In this document: piece by piece, positions 1 through 7,873 of the stretch
How the letters are laid out: the number at the start of each line of letters is the position of its first letter
How positions within the stretch are numbered: the first letter of the stretch is position 1
NCBI GenBank assembly: GCA_023544645.1
Contig: JAMJFO010000008.1
Coordinates: 4,032 to 68,031, forward strand
Direction: 5' to 3'
Length of the DNA: 64,000 bases
DNA from: Desulfobulbaceae bacterium
Lineage (GTDB): Bacteria; Desulfobacterota; Desulfobulbia; Desulfobulbales; Desulfobulbaceae
The notes under the pieces: generated by a model
Told to the model about the DNA's origin: nothing
Database searches by the model: none
Seen by the model: only the letters and a program-made list of their open reading frames with translations
Translations under genes and position numbers: made by a program

Positions 1-149
1 CAGGAGGGTCTGGCGGGTCAGGAGGGTCTGGCGGGTCAGGAGGGTCTGGCGGGTCAGGAGGGTCTGGCGGGTCAGGCGGGTCAGGAGGGTCAGGAGGGTC
101 TGGAGGGTCAGGAGGGTCTGGAGGGTCAGGAGGGTCTGGCGGCCGTTAA
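1..149 (+). repeat. 9-bp/18-bp G-rich tandem repeat, protein-coding, truncated by window start
   Basis: Sixteen consecutive 9-bp units of the type GGNGGGTCN run from position 3 to 146. In the first half, units ending TCT and TCA alternate, giving an 18-bp higher-order period. The array is length-preserving in codons in every frame. It begins before the window, so its full size is unknown. The units differ mostly at the third base (A or C) and at the last base (A or T), as expected from slippage or unequal crossing-over within a coding sequence. Confidence 0.9.
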
Positions 150-213
150 GCGCGCTCAGGGGCTACCTTGCCTGTGCAACTCTGCTGCGCCTGTGACCAT
201 TAACAACTTTTGA
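1..213 (+). CDS. C-terminus of a repeat protein (partial); frame ambiguous: collagen-like Gly-X-Y or Gly-Gly-Ser
   Basis: Two plus-strand frames are open through the repeat. Frame 1 reads as Gly-X-Y triplets (QEG-LAG type), as in bacterial collagen-like proteins, then continues with a 24-residue non-repetitive tail to TGA at 211-213. Frame 3 reads as fifteen Gly-Gly-Ser triplets plus GGR and stops at TAA 147-149, exactly where the repeat ends. The minus strand reads (Asp-Pro-Pro)n but is blocked by a stop right next to the array and has no start codon. The 5' end lies outside the window, so the frame cannot be settled here. A surface or linker protein is likely; no function is claimed. Confidence 0.4.
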   Translation, partial: QEGLAGQEGLAGQEGLAGQEGLAGQAGQEGQEGLEGQEGLEGQEGLAAVKRAQGLPCLCNSAAPVTINNF

Positions 214-811
214 GGTTATCACGTTCAGCTGCATGCCCTGTAAGGAGTTTTACGATTTATTTATCCTTACCATATCTCCATGGGGCTGAGGATTGATTTT
301 CTGATTATACATCCTGCAGCGGAGTGGAGCAATTTATGGGGATTTGTTCCCATCCTGATATTGGATGACAGCTAATCTGACCGCGGGGCAGGAGAAACTC
401 TCTCTTCTGCCCCATTTCTTATCCGCGCGACTCTTGATATTTCACTGTTTCACCAAAATATTTATATAGTTCGAAAAAAATAACTCCATTCTCCACAGCT
501 GTGACCCTCTCCACCGGATACAATATACACAAACTGGATTCAGTCGTTCATGTCAGCTCCTTCGCACCGCTGTAATCCCTGCTATTGAATACAGCGGCAG
601 CAATGATTATGTAGTATTACTAAGAGAACAAGCGGACACGTTTACACCCGACATCCGCTCAATTCTCAAAATAGATTGGAGACAGGGACGAATATTTTGG
701 TTAAATGCCGCTCAAATCATTCCTTTACTGCATAAAACCTTTTTTTTTGTCCCTTCACATGCTACATAGTGGTATACATAATATGTAAACTTGCAAACGG
801 GCTGAAACACT
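214..811. other. intergenic region upstream of metX
   Basis: About 600 bp with no convincing gene. It holds a GC-rich hairpin (385-413) and, nearer metX, two inverted repeats. One has arms CCGCTGTA (567-574) and TACAGCGG (590-597), the other AGCGGA (631-636) and TCCGCT (654-659). They could be leader structures or operator sites for metX. I could not match the region to a SAM or SAH riboswitch. A T-rich tract lies at about 730-750, followed by an AT-rich promoter-like stretch (770-785). Confidence 0.6.
385..420 (+). terminator. possible rho-independent terminator of the repeat-protein gene
   Basis: The arms GGGGCAG (385-391) and CTGCCCC (407-413) are fully complementary, and flanking GAGA/TCTC inside the loop may extend the stem. 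A short T-rich stretch follows (ATTTCTT). The U-tract is weak, so this is only moderately supported. It lies about 170-240 bp after the two candidate stop codons of the repeat gene. Confidence 0.4.
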
Positions 812-1954
812 GTGTCGGACAAAAAACTGCCAAAAGTAGTGGTGGAAAAAAAATATTTCACCTTTGCCGAACCACCCAACGAAATGGTCCTTGACTCCGG
901 GGCCAGGCTGGGTCCCATTACCCTCGCCTATGAAACGCTGGGAAGGCTCAACGAGGACAAAAGCAATGGTGTGCTCATTCTCCATGCCTGTACCGGAGAC
1001 TCCCATGTTGCCGGTTATTACAGCGAAGAGGACCAGCGGCCCGGCTGGTGGGACAACATGATCGGTCCAGGAAAACCAGTGGACACCAACCGCTTCTTCG
1101 TCATCTGTTCCAATATTCTCGGCAGCTGCATGGGATCGACCGGCCCCTCGTCCATAAACCCGAAGACCGGCAAACCCTACGGTTTCGACTTTCCCATGGT
1201 CACGATCAAAGACATGGTCAAGGCCCAGAAATACCTCATCGAACACCTGGGCATAAAAAAAATCATGTCCATGCTGGGCGGTTCGGTCGGCGGCATGCAG
1301 GTGCTCCGCTGGTGCGCGGATTATCCAGAGATGGTGCGATCGGCCATCCCCATTGCCACGACGACCCGCCACTCGGCCCAGGCCATCGCCTTTAACGAGG
1401 TGGCACGCCAGGCGATCATGTCCGATCCCAACTGGAAGGGCGGCAGCTACTACGGTGGTCCGGGACCGGACCATGGCCTGGCGGTGGCCAGAATGATCGG
1501 CCATGTCACCTACCTGTCGGATGAATCAATGCGCAGCAAGTTCGGCCGAAAACTGCAAAACAGAACCGCCTTTTCCTACGATTTCAATGGTGATTTTGAA
1601 GTTGAGAGCTACCTGCGATACCAGGGGGCCAAATTTGTTGCCCGTTTTGATGCCAATTCACTGCTCTACATTACAAAGGCCGGTGATTATTTCGACCTGG
1701 AGCGGGGAGACGGCAACCTGCTGGTTAACGACAACCTTTCCCATATCCGTTTCCTGGTTATTTCCTTCAGCTCGGACTGGCTCTACCCGACCTATCAGTC
1801 AAAGGCTATCGTTTCGACGCTGAAAAAAAGCGGCAGCGATGTCAGTTTCTGTGAAATCGACGCGCGCTGGGGCCATGATGCCTTTCTCATGCCCAACGAG
1901 CAGATGGACAAACTCATTGGCGGTTTTCTCGACAGGATAAGCCATGAATGCTGA
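812..1954 (+). CDS. metX: homoserine O-acetyltransferase MetX
   Basis: Cytoplasmic alpha/beta-hydrolase-fold acyltransferase that activates homoserine with acetyl-CoA for methionine synthesis. The 380 residues match the family length. The nucleophile motif GGSVGG is at about residues 156-161 (Ser158); the acid follows SSDWLYP near residue 323, and the catalytic His is in WGHDAF near the C-terminus. The start is GTG at 812 without a strong ribosome-binding site. The 3' end overlaps metW by 11 bp, the classic metXW pair. Given metY at 6.3 kb, O-acetyl- rather than O-succinylhomoserine is the likely product, although acyl specificity in this family cannot be read from the fold alone. Confidence 0.95.
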   Translation: MSDKKLPKVVVEKKYFTFAEPPNEMVLDSGARLGPITLAYETLGRLNEDKSNGVLILHACTGDSHVAGYYSEEDQRPGWWDNMIGPGKPVDTNRFFVICSNILGSCMGSTGPSSINPKTGKPYGFDFPMVTIKDMVKAQKYLIEHLGIKKIMSMLGGSVGGMQVLRWCADYPEMVRSAIPIATTTRHSAQAIAFNEVARQAIMSDPNWKGGSYYGGPGPDHGLAVARMIGHVTYLSDESMRSKFGRKLQNRTAFSYDFNGDFEVESYLRYQGAKFVARFDANSLLYITKAGDYFDLERGDGNLLVNDNLSHIRFLVISFSSDWLYPTYQSKAIVSTLKKSGSDVSFCEIDARWGHDAFLMPNEQMDKLIGGFLDRISHEC

Positions 1955-2576
1955 AACCGAACTGCTTGAAAACACCCGTTTCGACCTTCAGGTCATTGCC
2001 TCCTGGATCAGCCCCGGGTCACGGGTGCTTGATCTTGGCTGCGGCAATGGCGATCTTCTTTACTATCTCCAGCGGGAGAAACAGGTGCACGGCACCGGCA
2101 TCGAGCTGTCGGAAAGTAAAGTTGCCAGGTGCATCGAACGGGGGCTAACCGTTCTGCAAGGTGATTTTCAGGAGGAAGTGCATGACTATCCGGATCTCAG
2201 TTTTGATTTTGTCATTCTCAGCCAGACTCTCCAGCAGATAATGGAACCCAAAAAGCTCATACCGGAACTGCTTCGAGTGGGCAGAAGAGTCATCGTCAGT
2301 TTTCCCAACTTCGGCCACTGGCTTGTCCGTGCCCAGGTCCTTTTTACCGGTCATGCCCCGGTCACCGACCAGCTGCCGTATGAATGGTATGACACTCCCA
2401 ATATCCGGGTTATTACGATCAAGGATTTCAAACGATTCCTCAGGATGGCCGGTATCCGTCTCGCCCGGGAGGTGGCCATCAATACCCATCATCATGACCG
2501 AGAAGGACATATTGTCACCTATCTGACCAATCTCCGGGCAACATACGGCATCATGATGCTCGAACTGCCGGGCTGA
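1944..2576 (+). CDS. metW: MetW, methionine-biosynthesis methyltransferase-fold protein
   Basis: 210-residue class I SAM-dependent methyltransferase-fold protein with the glycine-rich SAM site VLDLGCGNG at residues 28-36 and the MetW-typical segment around residues 110-130 (VIVSFPNFGHW). MetW is the conserved partner of MetX and is generally reported to support homoserine acetylation rather than to act as a proven methyltransferase. The ATG at 1944 lies within the end of metX, so the two are translationally coupled. cysE follows 22 bp downstream. Confidence 0.93.
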   Translation: MNAETELLENTRFDLQVIASWISPGSRVLDLGCGNGDLLYYLQREKQVHGTGIELSESKVARCIERGLTVLQGDFQEEVHDYPDLSFDFVILSQTLQQIMEPKKLIPELLRVGRRVIVSFPNFGHWLVRAQVLFTGHAPVTDQLPYEWYDTPNIRVITIKDFKRFLRMAGIRLAREVAINTHHHDREGHIVTYLTNLRATYGIMMLELPG

Positions 2577-2598
2577 AGACTTTGCCACAGGTGCGAAC

Positions 2599-3606
2599 AT
2601 GAAAAAACTGAAAATCATGAAAAAAAAAGAAGTTGTCCCCGGTGAATGCAGCACCGATTTCCAGCCGGCGAAAGGCCTTTTCAGCCCGGTGCCGCCCATT
2701 GTCCGGCAGCTCACCAGGGGATTTGCCTCAAAAAAATGGTCAAGCCATAATGAACCGGTTCCCATCCCGTCCAAAAACGAAATTGAAAAGCTTGTCCTGC
2801 AGGCTCAGCAAATCCTCTTTCCGGGGTATTTCACCGGCATGATCCTCAGCGCGGAAAGCCTTGAGTACTATCTGGGCCAGACCCTGACCACTTTTTATGA
2901 AAATCTGACCCGGCAGATCAGTTCGGCCATCCGCCACGACTGTTTCCGTCACAACAAGGCATGTACAAAATGCGGGGAGCGGTCCTACGAAATTGCTGCC
3001 TCCTTTATCAAAACCCTCCCTGAAATCAAGGAGTTGCTTGAGCTGGATATCGAAGCAACCCTGCAGGGAGATCCTGCCGCCGAAAACGGTGATGAGGTCA
3101 TTTTCAGTTATCCCGGTTTTTTTGCCATCATGGTTTACCGCCTTGCCCATCGGCTTGTCGAACTGGGCGTGCCGATCATCCCCCGCATCATGAGCGAGTA
3201 TGCCTACAGCCGTACCTCCATCGACATTCATCCCGGAGCGGAAATCGGCTGCAGTTTTTTCATCGATCATGGGGCCGGTGTGGTTATCGGCGCAACCTCG
3301 GATATCGGCAGCCGGGTCAGGATCTACCAGGGCGTAACCCTGGGCGCGCTTTCGCTGCCGCGCAATGCCGCGGAAAAATTGCGCAATACCAAACGCCATC
3401 CGACCATTGAGGATGACGTCATCATCTACGCCAATGCCACCATTCTCGGAGGTAAAACAACCATCGGCGCCCGTTCAATTGTCGGCGGCAATGTCTGGCT
3501 TACCGAAAGCGTTGGCCCTGATACCAAAGTGCTGCTCAAGCAGCCCGAACTTATTTACCTGGGGAATGAGGAGAAACAGAGGACAAATGAAAAAAGTAAT
3601 AAATGA
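2599..3606 (+). CDS. cysE: serine O-acetyltransferase
   Basis: Makes O-acetylserine from serine and acetyl-CoA for cysteine synthesis. The C-terminal half (about residues 200-320) is a left-handed beta-helix acyltransferase with hexapeptide repeats and the SAT signature DIHPGAEIG...DHGAGVVIG. The N-terminal 190 residues are a helical extension that makes the protein (335 aa) longer than E. coli CysE, resembling the longer EpsC/SAT forms of anaerobes. The ATG at 2599 follows an AGGTG-type site; an in-frame ATG at 2617 is an alternative. The end overlaps cysK by 20 bp, consistent with coupled production of the two cysteine synthase subunits. Confidence 0.9.
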   Translation: MKKLKIMKKKEVVPGECSTDFQPAKGLFSPVPPIVRQLTRGFASKKWSSHNEPVPIPSKNEIEKLVLQAQQILFPGYFTGMILSAESLEYYLGQTLTTFYENLTRQISSAIRHDCFRHNKACTKCGERSYEIAASFIKTLPEIKELLELDIEATLQGDPAAENGDEVIFSYPGFFAIMVYRLAHRLVELGVPIIPRIMSEYAYSRTSIDIHPGAEIGCSFFIDHGAGVVIGATSDIGSRVRIYQGVTLGALSLPRNAAEKLRNTKRHPTIEDDVIIYANATILGGKTTIGARSIVGGNVWLTESVGPDTKVLLKQPELIYLGNEEKQRTNEKSNK

Positions 3607-4513
3607 CACAACACTTTCCATTGGTGAAACACCGCTTATTCGTTTGCGATCGCTGAGCGATGAACTCGGCATTGACCTGCTGGGCAAAATGGAATCCGCC
3701 AACCCGCTGGGCAGTGTTAAGGACAGAATCGCCGTGGCCATGGTCGATGCCGCGGAAAGAGACGGACTGATCAAGGACTCGACCACCATCATTGAACCGA
3801 CCAGCGGCAATACCGGGATCGGACTTGCCTTTGTTTCGGCCACCAGGGGATACAAGCTGATCCTGACCATGCCCGAAACCATGAGTATTGAACGACGGCA
3901 GCTGCTCAGGCATTTCGGGGCGGAACTGGTCCTGACCGAGGGAAAACTCGGCATGAAAGGAGCCATTGCCAGGGCCGAGGAGCTCATTGCCTCAATACCC
4001 GACTCCTGGATGCCCAGCCAGTTCACCAATCCGGCCAATCCGGAAATCCACCGGACAACGACCGGTCCGGAGATCTGGGAACAGGCCGACGGTCGGATCG
4101 ATATCCTGATCTCGGGAGTGGGAACCGGCGGCACCATCACCGGCGCCGGTCAATTTCTCAAGGAACAGAACCCCGGTCTGCACGTTGTGGCTGTGGAGCC
4201 AGCGGCATCTCCGGTTCTGTCCGGCGGCAGCCCCGGACCTCACAAGATCCAGGGAATCGGCGCCGGATTTGTTCCCCAGGTCCTCGACCGGTCCATCATC
4301 GACGAGGTCGTCCAGGTCACCAATGAAGAAGCTTTTGAAAACGGGCGGCTGACAGCCCGACGGGAAGGAATCCTCTGCGGTATCTCCTCCGGAGCCGCCG
4401 TATCCGCGGCGCGAAAGATCGGATTACGCCCGGAAAACAAAAACAAGCGTGTTGTGGTTATCCTCCCGGACACGGGTGAACGGTACCTGAGCACCGATCT
4501 CATGGAAAAATGA
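3587..4513 (+). CDS. cysK: cysteine synthase (O-acetylserine sulfhydrylase)
   Basis: PLP-dependent beta-replacement enzyme that forms cysteine from O-acetylserine and sulfide. With the ATG at 3587, preceded by CAGAGGA, the protein has 308 residues, the normal CysK length. The Schiff-base lysine is K45 in NPLGSVKDR. The substrate loop TSGNTG is at about residues 72-77, the phosphate-binding GTGGT near residue 175 and GISSGA near residue 260. The reading frame is open further upstream, but that part overlaps the conserved beta-helix of cysE and is not protein-like. Overlaps cysE by 20 bp. Confidence 0.95.
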   Translation: MKKVINDTTLSIGETPLIRLRSLSDELGIDLLGKMESANPLGSVKDRIAVAMVDAAERDGLIKDSTTIIEPTSGNTGIGLAFVSATRGYKLILTMPETMSIERRQLLRHFGAELVLTEGKLGMKGAIARAEELIASIPDSWMPSQFTNPANPEIHRTTTGPEIWEQADGRIDILISGVGTGGTITGAGQFLKEQNPGLHVVAVEPAASPVLSGGSPGPHKIQGIGAGFVPQVLDRSIIDEVVQVTNEEAFENGRLTARREGILCGISSGAAVSAARKIGLRPENKNKRVVVILPDTGERYLSTDLMEK

Positions 4514-4594
4514 ATCCGTGTATCACGCAAACGGACGCCATTGAGGAAAATACAATGGAATACGACGACAAACTCTTTTACCGGAAATGTGAAT

Positions 4595-4903
4595 ATGCGA
4601 GACCGGGAACGACGTCAGTCCCAGCGCTATAAGCTGCATTACCCGATCATTGTGAGTTCAATCCGCGGGATCGGAAATCCTGACGGCTACCACTACGGTG
4701 AAATACTTGATGCTGGCAGATACGGTGTTCGTCTGCGTCTGGAAAATTTCGGCGATGTCGCCATAGGAACCAATTTACAGCTGGTCTGCCAACCGGCATC
4801 GGGTCATGAACCCAACAACAAATGCCTGCCGATAGCAATTCAGGGAAGAGTCGTCTGGCTGGACAGGCAGGGAAAAGAGTTTGCGCTGCGTTATACCAAC
4901 TAA
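4595..4903 (+). CDS. PilZ-domain protein (1 of 5)
   Basis: 102-residue single-domain protein. The c-di-GMP-binding signature RxxxR is in the RRQSQRYKL segment at the N-terminus, and a GEILDAGRYGVRL stretch occupies the position of the usual D/NxSxxG motif but replaces the Ser. The frame is open from 4541; ATG 4595 is preferred because it begins directly at the PilZ motif. It lies 80 bp behind cysK on the same strand. The degenerate second motif makes c-di-GMP binding uncertain. Likely a cytoplasmic effector or adaptor. Confidence 0.7.
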   Translation: MRDRERRQSQRYKLHYPIIVSSIRGIGNPDGYHYGEILDAGRYGVRLRLENFGDVAIGTNLQLVCQPASGHEPNNKCLPIAIQGRVVWLDRQGKEFALRYTN

Positions 4904-4929
4904 GAACCGGAGACAATTGTTCCGTTCTT
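4902..4929. terminator. hairpin between convergent PilZ genes
   Basis: Complementary arms AAGAACCGGA and TCCGTTCTT, with one bulged C and an 8-9 nt loop, lie between two convergent genes. No real U-tract follows on either strand, so a bidirectional terminator is only plausible. Confidence 0.35.
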
Positions 4930-4976
4930 TCAATCCTCTGCGGTTCCATGGCTTTTGAACCTGCTGCCGCACACTG

Positions 4977-5342
4977 CTACGCATCATCTTCATCCAGCAC
5001 CATAAAACCGATTTCACTGGCGCCGCTTTCCAGATCCCTGATAAACTCCTTCCACCTTTCCGGAGGATTCTCGATCTGAAAACCTATGGTCTTGTACATA
5101 CCCCGGCTGGTTTCTTCGACCCAGCGGGGCTTTAAGACTATATTGAAATCCCCGGTGGGGCTGTGGATGACGGCCTTGCACTGCTGTACCGTTTCGTCAA
5201 AATCCAGGGGAACCTGGCCAACCCGAAGTCCTGCGCCCGACAAATCTTCAACGATACCCAGAAAAGATGATTTCCCGTCTGAAATAAACGACATCAGCCC
5301 CAGGGTCTTGTGCCGTTCACTCTGCCTGTTGTTTTTGCTCAT
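4977..5342 (-). CDS. PilZ-domain protein (2 of 5)
   Basis: 121-residue single-domain PilZ protein. The N-terminal RQSERHK region supplies the Arg-rich motif and EDLSGAGLRV supplies the D/NxSxxG motif, so both c-di-GMP-contacting elements are present. It is clearly paralogous to the protein encoded at 5742-6104: both share SERHxTxGLMS, SDGK, a central QVP-xx-FDxTVxQC stretch and RGMYKxIGFQI. A promoter-like TTGACA/GAAAAT pair lies about 150 bp upstream on the minus strand. Confidence 0.8.
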   Translation of the reverse strand: MSKNNRQSERHKTLGLMSFISDGKSSFLGIVEDLSGAGLRVGQVPLDFDETVQQCKAVIHSPTGDFNIVLKPRWVEETSRGMYKTIGFQIENPPERWKEFIRDLESGASEIGFMVLDEDDA

Positions 5343-5741
5343 TAACAGTTATTTTCGATGCCGACCCGCATCGCACGTGTTCTCCCTTTTCAAGGATCCA
5401 CTGCTCAAGGATGGTGCTTGGCCTGGTGAATATTGCCGGAAATTCACACTATGCAGTGATCAAAACAACCTCATAATTTCATAATTGTATTTTCCCTTCT
5501 TTTCACATTATTGTCAAGTTATGAAAATACAGCCATTAATTGTTCTTTTAGCACAGTATTACACTTCATGCATCTCCGCTAACCCTGCACATTTCAGAGA
5601 CAGGGCAGGAAATCATGCAGGCGTTGTTCATATTGACTACTATTGGGACAGAGGCATTCCGGGGTGAAAACCAGGAAAGAAAAACCGGGCAGGAAAAGAT
5701 TGCAGATAAATGAAGAAGTTTTTCTACTTCTGTACTTGTAC
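5343..5741. other. intergenic region between two paralogous PilZ genes
   Basis: About 400 bp, AT-rich, with no protein-like frame on either strand. The supportable features are the promoter-like pair at 5489-5517 for the downstream PilZ gene and an inverted repeat (AAGAAGTTT 5713-5721, AAACTTCTT 5744-5752) that reaches into the stop region of the upstream PilZ gene and may act as its terminator. Confidence 0.6.
5489..5517 (-). promoter_or_regulatory. sigma-70-like promoter for the 4977-5342 PilZ gene
   Basis: On the minus strand, TTGACA (5517-5512) and GAAAAT (5494-5489) are separated by exactly 17 bp. The leader to the ATG would be about 140 nt. The -35 is perfect and the -10 matches four of six bases. 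Confidence 0.45.
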
Positions 5742-6104
5742 TCAAACTTCTTGTTCAGCTAACAATACATGGTACGGGCCATTCTCGCTGGTGACGTTTT
5801 CCACGAATTTTTTCCATGATTCCGACGGTTCCTTGATCTGAAAACCGATCACCTTGTACATGCCGCGATTGGTTGCCCGGGCCCAGCGCGGAAAGAGCAG
5901 GACTTTCAAGTCAGTGCCAGGCCCTTTCACCACTGTAAAGCATTGATCCACCGTATCATCGAAAACAGCAGGAACCTGAGACAGGCAAACACCAGTAGTT
6001 GAAATATCCTCCACTACACCCAGATATGCCGCCTTGCCGTCGGAAACGGTTGACATCAAACCCATGGTCACATGTCTTTCACTGGATCGTCTTCTGGCTT
6101 CCAT
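5742..6104 (-). CDS. PilZ-domain protein (3 of 5)
   Basis: 120-residue PilZ protein, paralogue of the one at 4977-5342. Motifs: RRRSSERH at the N-terminus and EDISTTGVCL as the D/NxSxxG element. The ATG at 6104 is chosen over the upstream in-frame ATG at 6152 because GGGGAG lies 8 nt ahead of it. The leader contains a perfect 7-bp hairpin with a 4-nt loop (6127-6144) between the promoter and the start. The same-strand paralogue 400 bp away suggests tandem duplication. Confidence 0.8.
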   Translation of the reverse strand: MEARRRSSERHVTMGLMSTVSDGKAAYLGVVEDISTTGVCLSQVPAVFDDTVDQCFTVVKGPGTDLKVLLFPRWARATNRGMYKVIGFQIKEPSESWKKFVENVTSENGPYHVLLAEQEV

Positions 6105-6163
6105 TGCAGGCTCCCCGTAAAGAATCTTTCTCTTCGCAGAGAAAATACACATTCCTCTATCTA

Positions 6164-6192
6164 ATTATCTGTCCTGCCTGGAAAGATGTCAA
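6164..6192 (-). promoter_or_regulatory. sigma-70-like promoter for the 5742-6104 PilZ gene
   Basis: On the minus strand, TTGACA (6192-6187) and GATAAT (6169-6164) have a 17-bp spacer. This is one of the best promoter matches in the window. The start of transcription would fall near 6157, about 50 nt before the ATG, with a hairpin (6127-6144) inside the leader. Confidence 0.6.
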
Positions 6193-6275
6193 GCTGTATC
6201 AGGAAAATTTCCCCTGAATTCATCCTGATAAAATCCTAACATCTCGATTTAATTACGCTATGCAATACACCAATA

Positions 6276-7622
6276 TTATTCAGCTGAAAGCGCCTGATCC
6301 AGGTCGGAAAGAATATCATCAATATGTTCAATGCCAACTGACAGGCGGACAAAATCAGGGGTAACACCGGCCGAAACCTGTTCTTCAGGCGTTAACTGCG
6401 AGTGGGTGGTGGATGCCGGATGGATGGCCAGACTCCGGGCATCACCAATATTTGCCAGATGGCTGAACAACTTGAGATTATTGATAAAGCGCTTCCCGGC
6501 TTCCAGACCTCCCCTGATGCCGAAACCGACCAGCGCCCCATACCCTTTCCCCAGGTATTTGCGGGCCAGTTCGTGGGTCGAATGACTTTCAAGGCCTGGA
6601 TAAAGCACCCAGTCAACTTTTGGGTGGTCCTGGAGATATCTGGCCACCGCCAGAGCATTCTCGCTGTGCCTTTCCATGCGCAAAGGAAGCGTTTCAATAC
6701 CCTGGAGAATAAGAAAGCTGTTGAATGGTGATAAACAGGCGCCGGTATCGCGAAGAAGTATTGTCCTGGCCCGGATAATGTATGCGGCCTTGCCGACCGC
6801 ATCGGCCCAGACAACGCCGCCGTAGGAAGCGTCCGGCTCGGTAAACATGGGGAAACGGTCCGATGCCTTCCAGTCAAAATTCCCTGAATCCACGATAACC
6901 CCGCCCACGGAATTGCCGTGCCCGCCGCAGAATTTGGTCAGCGAGTGTACAACCACGTCAGCGCCGAAGTCAAACGGCCGGCAGAGAAAGGGGGTCGGCA
7001 CGGTATTGTCAACAATAACCGGAACACCGGCCTCATGGGCCTTTGCCGCTATTTTCTCAAAATCAGGCACATTAAGCCCCGGGTTGCCGATGGTTTCAAT
7101 AAACACGCATTTTGTCCGGTCGGTAATTGCCCCGGCAAAATCTTCGGGCTGGCTGTCCCTGACAAAGGTGGTGGTGATGCCATACCTGGGCAGGGTATGA
7201 TGAAACAGGTTATAGGTGCCCCCATACAGGCTGGATGAGGAAACAACATGATCACCCTGTTCACAGATGTTGAGAATGGCATAGGTGATGGCGGCAGATC
7301 CCGAGCTCGTGGCCAGGGCGCCGACACCACCCTCAAGTTGAGCCATCCGCCGTTCCAACACATCGGTGGTCGGATTCATAATCCGGGTGTAGATATTGCC
7401 CGTGGCATCCGGGGAAAAATCCTCGGGCCGCAGCCCCTCGGTATCAAGGTTGAGCCGGGGGGCCCAAACTTCCGGTTTCAAGCTGAACAGGCTTGCGGCA
7501 TCATCGGTGTCGGCAAACACATAGCTGGTGGTCTGGTAGATGGGTACCGCCCGACTGCGGGTTGCCGAATCAGGAACATGCCCTCCGTGCAGGACTATGG
7601 TTTCTGCTTGCAGATGTTTCAT
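6276..7622 (-). CDS. metY: O-acetylhomoserine sulfhydrylase
   Basis: Cys/Met-metabolism PLP enzyme that makes homocysteine directly from O-acetylhomoserine and sulfide, the step after MetX. ATG 7622, preceded by AGAGAGGA, gives 448 residues. The PLP lysine is K230 in [13 protein letters not shown]; the [15 protein letters not shown] and [11 protein letters not shown] family motifs are present. Between the AASLF motif and NIYTRI there is an extra segment of roughly 27 residues compared with the typical enzyme (about residues 47-74), which may mark a subfamily. Divergently oriented to the Uup-like gene. Confidence 0.92.
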   Translation of the reverse strand: MKHLQAETIVLHGGHVPDSATRSRAVPIYQTTSYVFADTDDAASLFSLKPEVWAPRLNLDTEGLRPEDFSPDATGNIYTRIMNPTTDVLERRMAQLEGGVGALATSSGSAAITYAILNICEQGDHVVSSSSLYGGTYNLFHHTLPRYGITTTFVRDSQPEDFAGAITDRTKCVFIETIGNPGLNVPDFEKIAAKAHEAGVPVIVDNTVPTPFLCRPFDFGADVVVHSLTKFCGGHGNSVGGVIVDSGNFDWKASDRFPMFTEPDASYGGVVWADAVGKAAYIIRARTILLRDTGACLSPFNSFLILQGIETLPLRMERHSENALAVARYLQDHPKVDWVLYPGLESHSTHELARKYLGKGYGALVGFGIRGGLEAGKRFINNLKLFSHLANIGDARSLAIHPASTTHSQLTPEEQVSAGVTPDFVRLSVGIEHIDDILSDLDQALSAE

Positions 7623-7873
7623 CAGTTTCCTCTCTTTTAAAATAAACTTGCCCTGGCTGTCGGTTATCCTTAACAAACCCTGGAATCAAATTGTATCCGT
7701 CCCCATGGCAGGAGCAGGAATTTTTACCACAACGTGGTGCTATATTCAAGAAAAAACATCCCTGCTCCAAAAGCAGAAAAGTGATTACCATTCTTGTTTG
7801 ACAGAACGCAGCTACTTCATTATACATTCCTCAATGCCTGTATCCACTATAATAATCTTCTTTCCCCGTATTC

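Noticed and set aside
1-149. Minus-strand Asp-Pro-Pro repeat frame
   Set aside because: A stop codon lies directly upstream of the array and no start codon occurs in the repeat.
214-811. SAM or SAH riboswitch ahead of metX
   Set aside because: Inverted repeats are present, but I could not align the region to any known riboswitch core.
7726-7738. ACCAC-AAC-GTGGT palindrome between metY and the Uup-like gene
   Set aside because: Five-base arms are too short to separate from chance.
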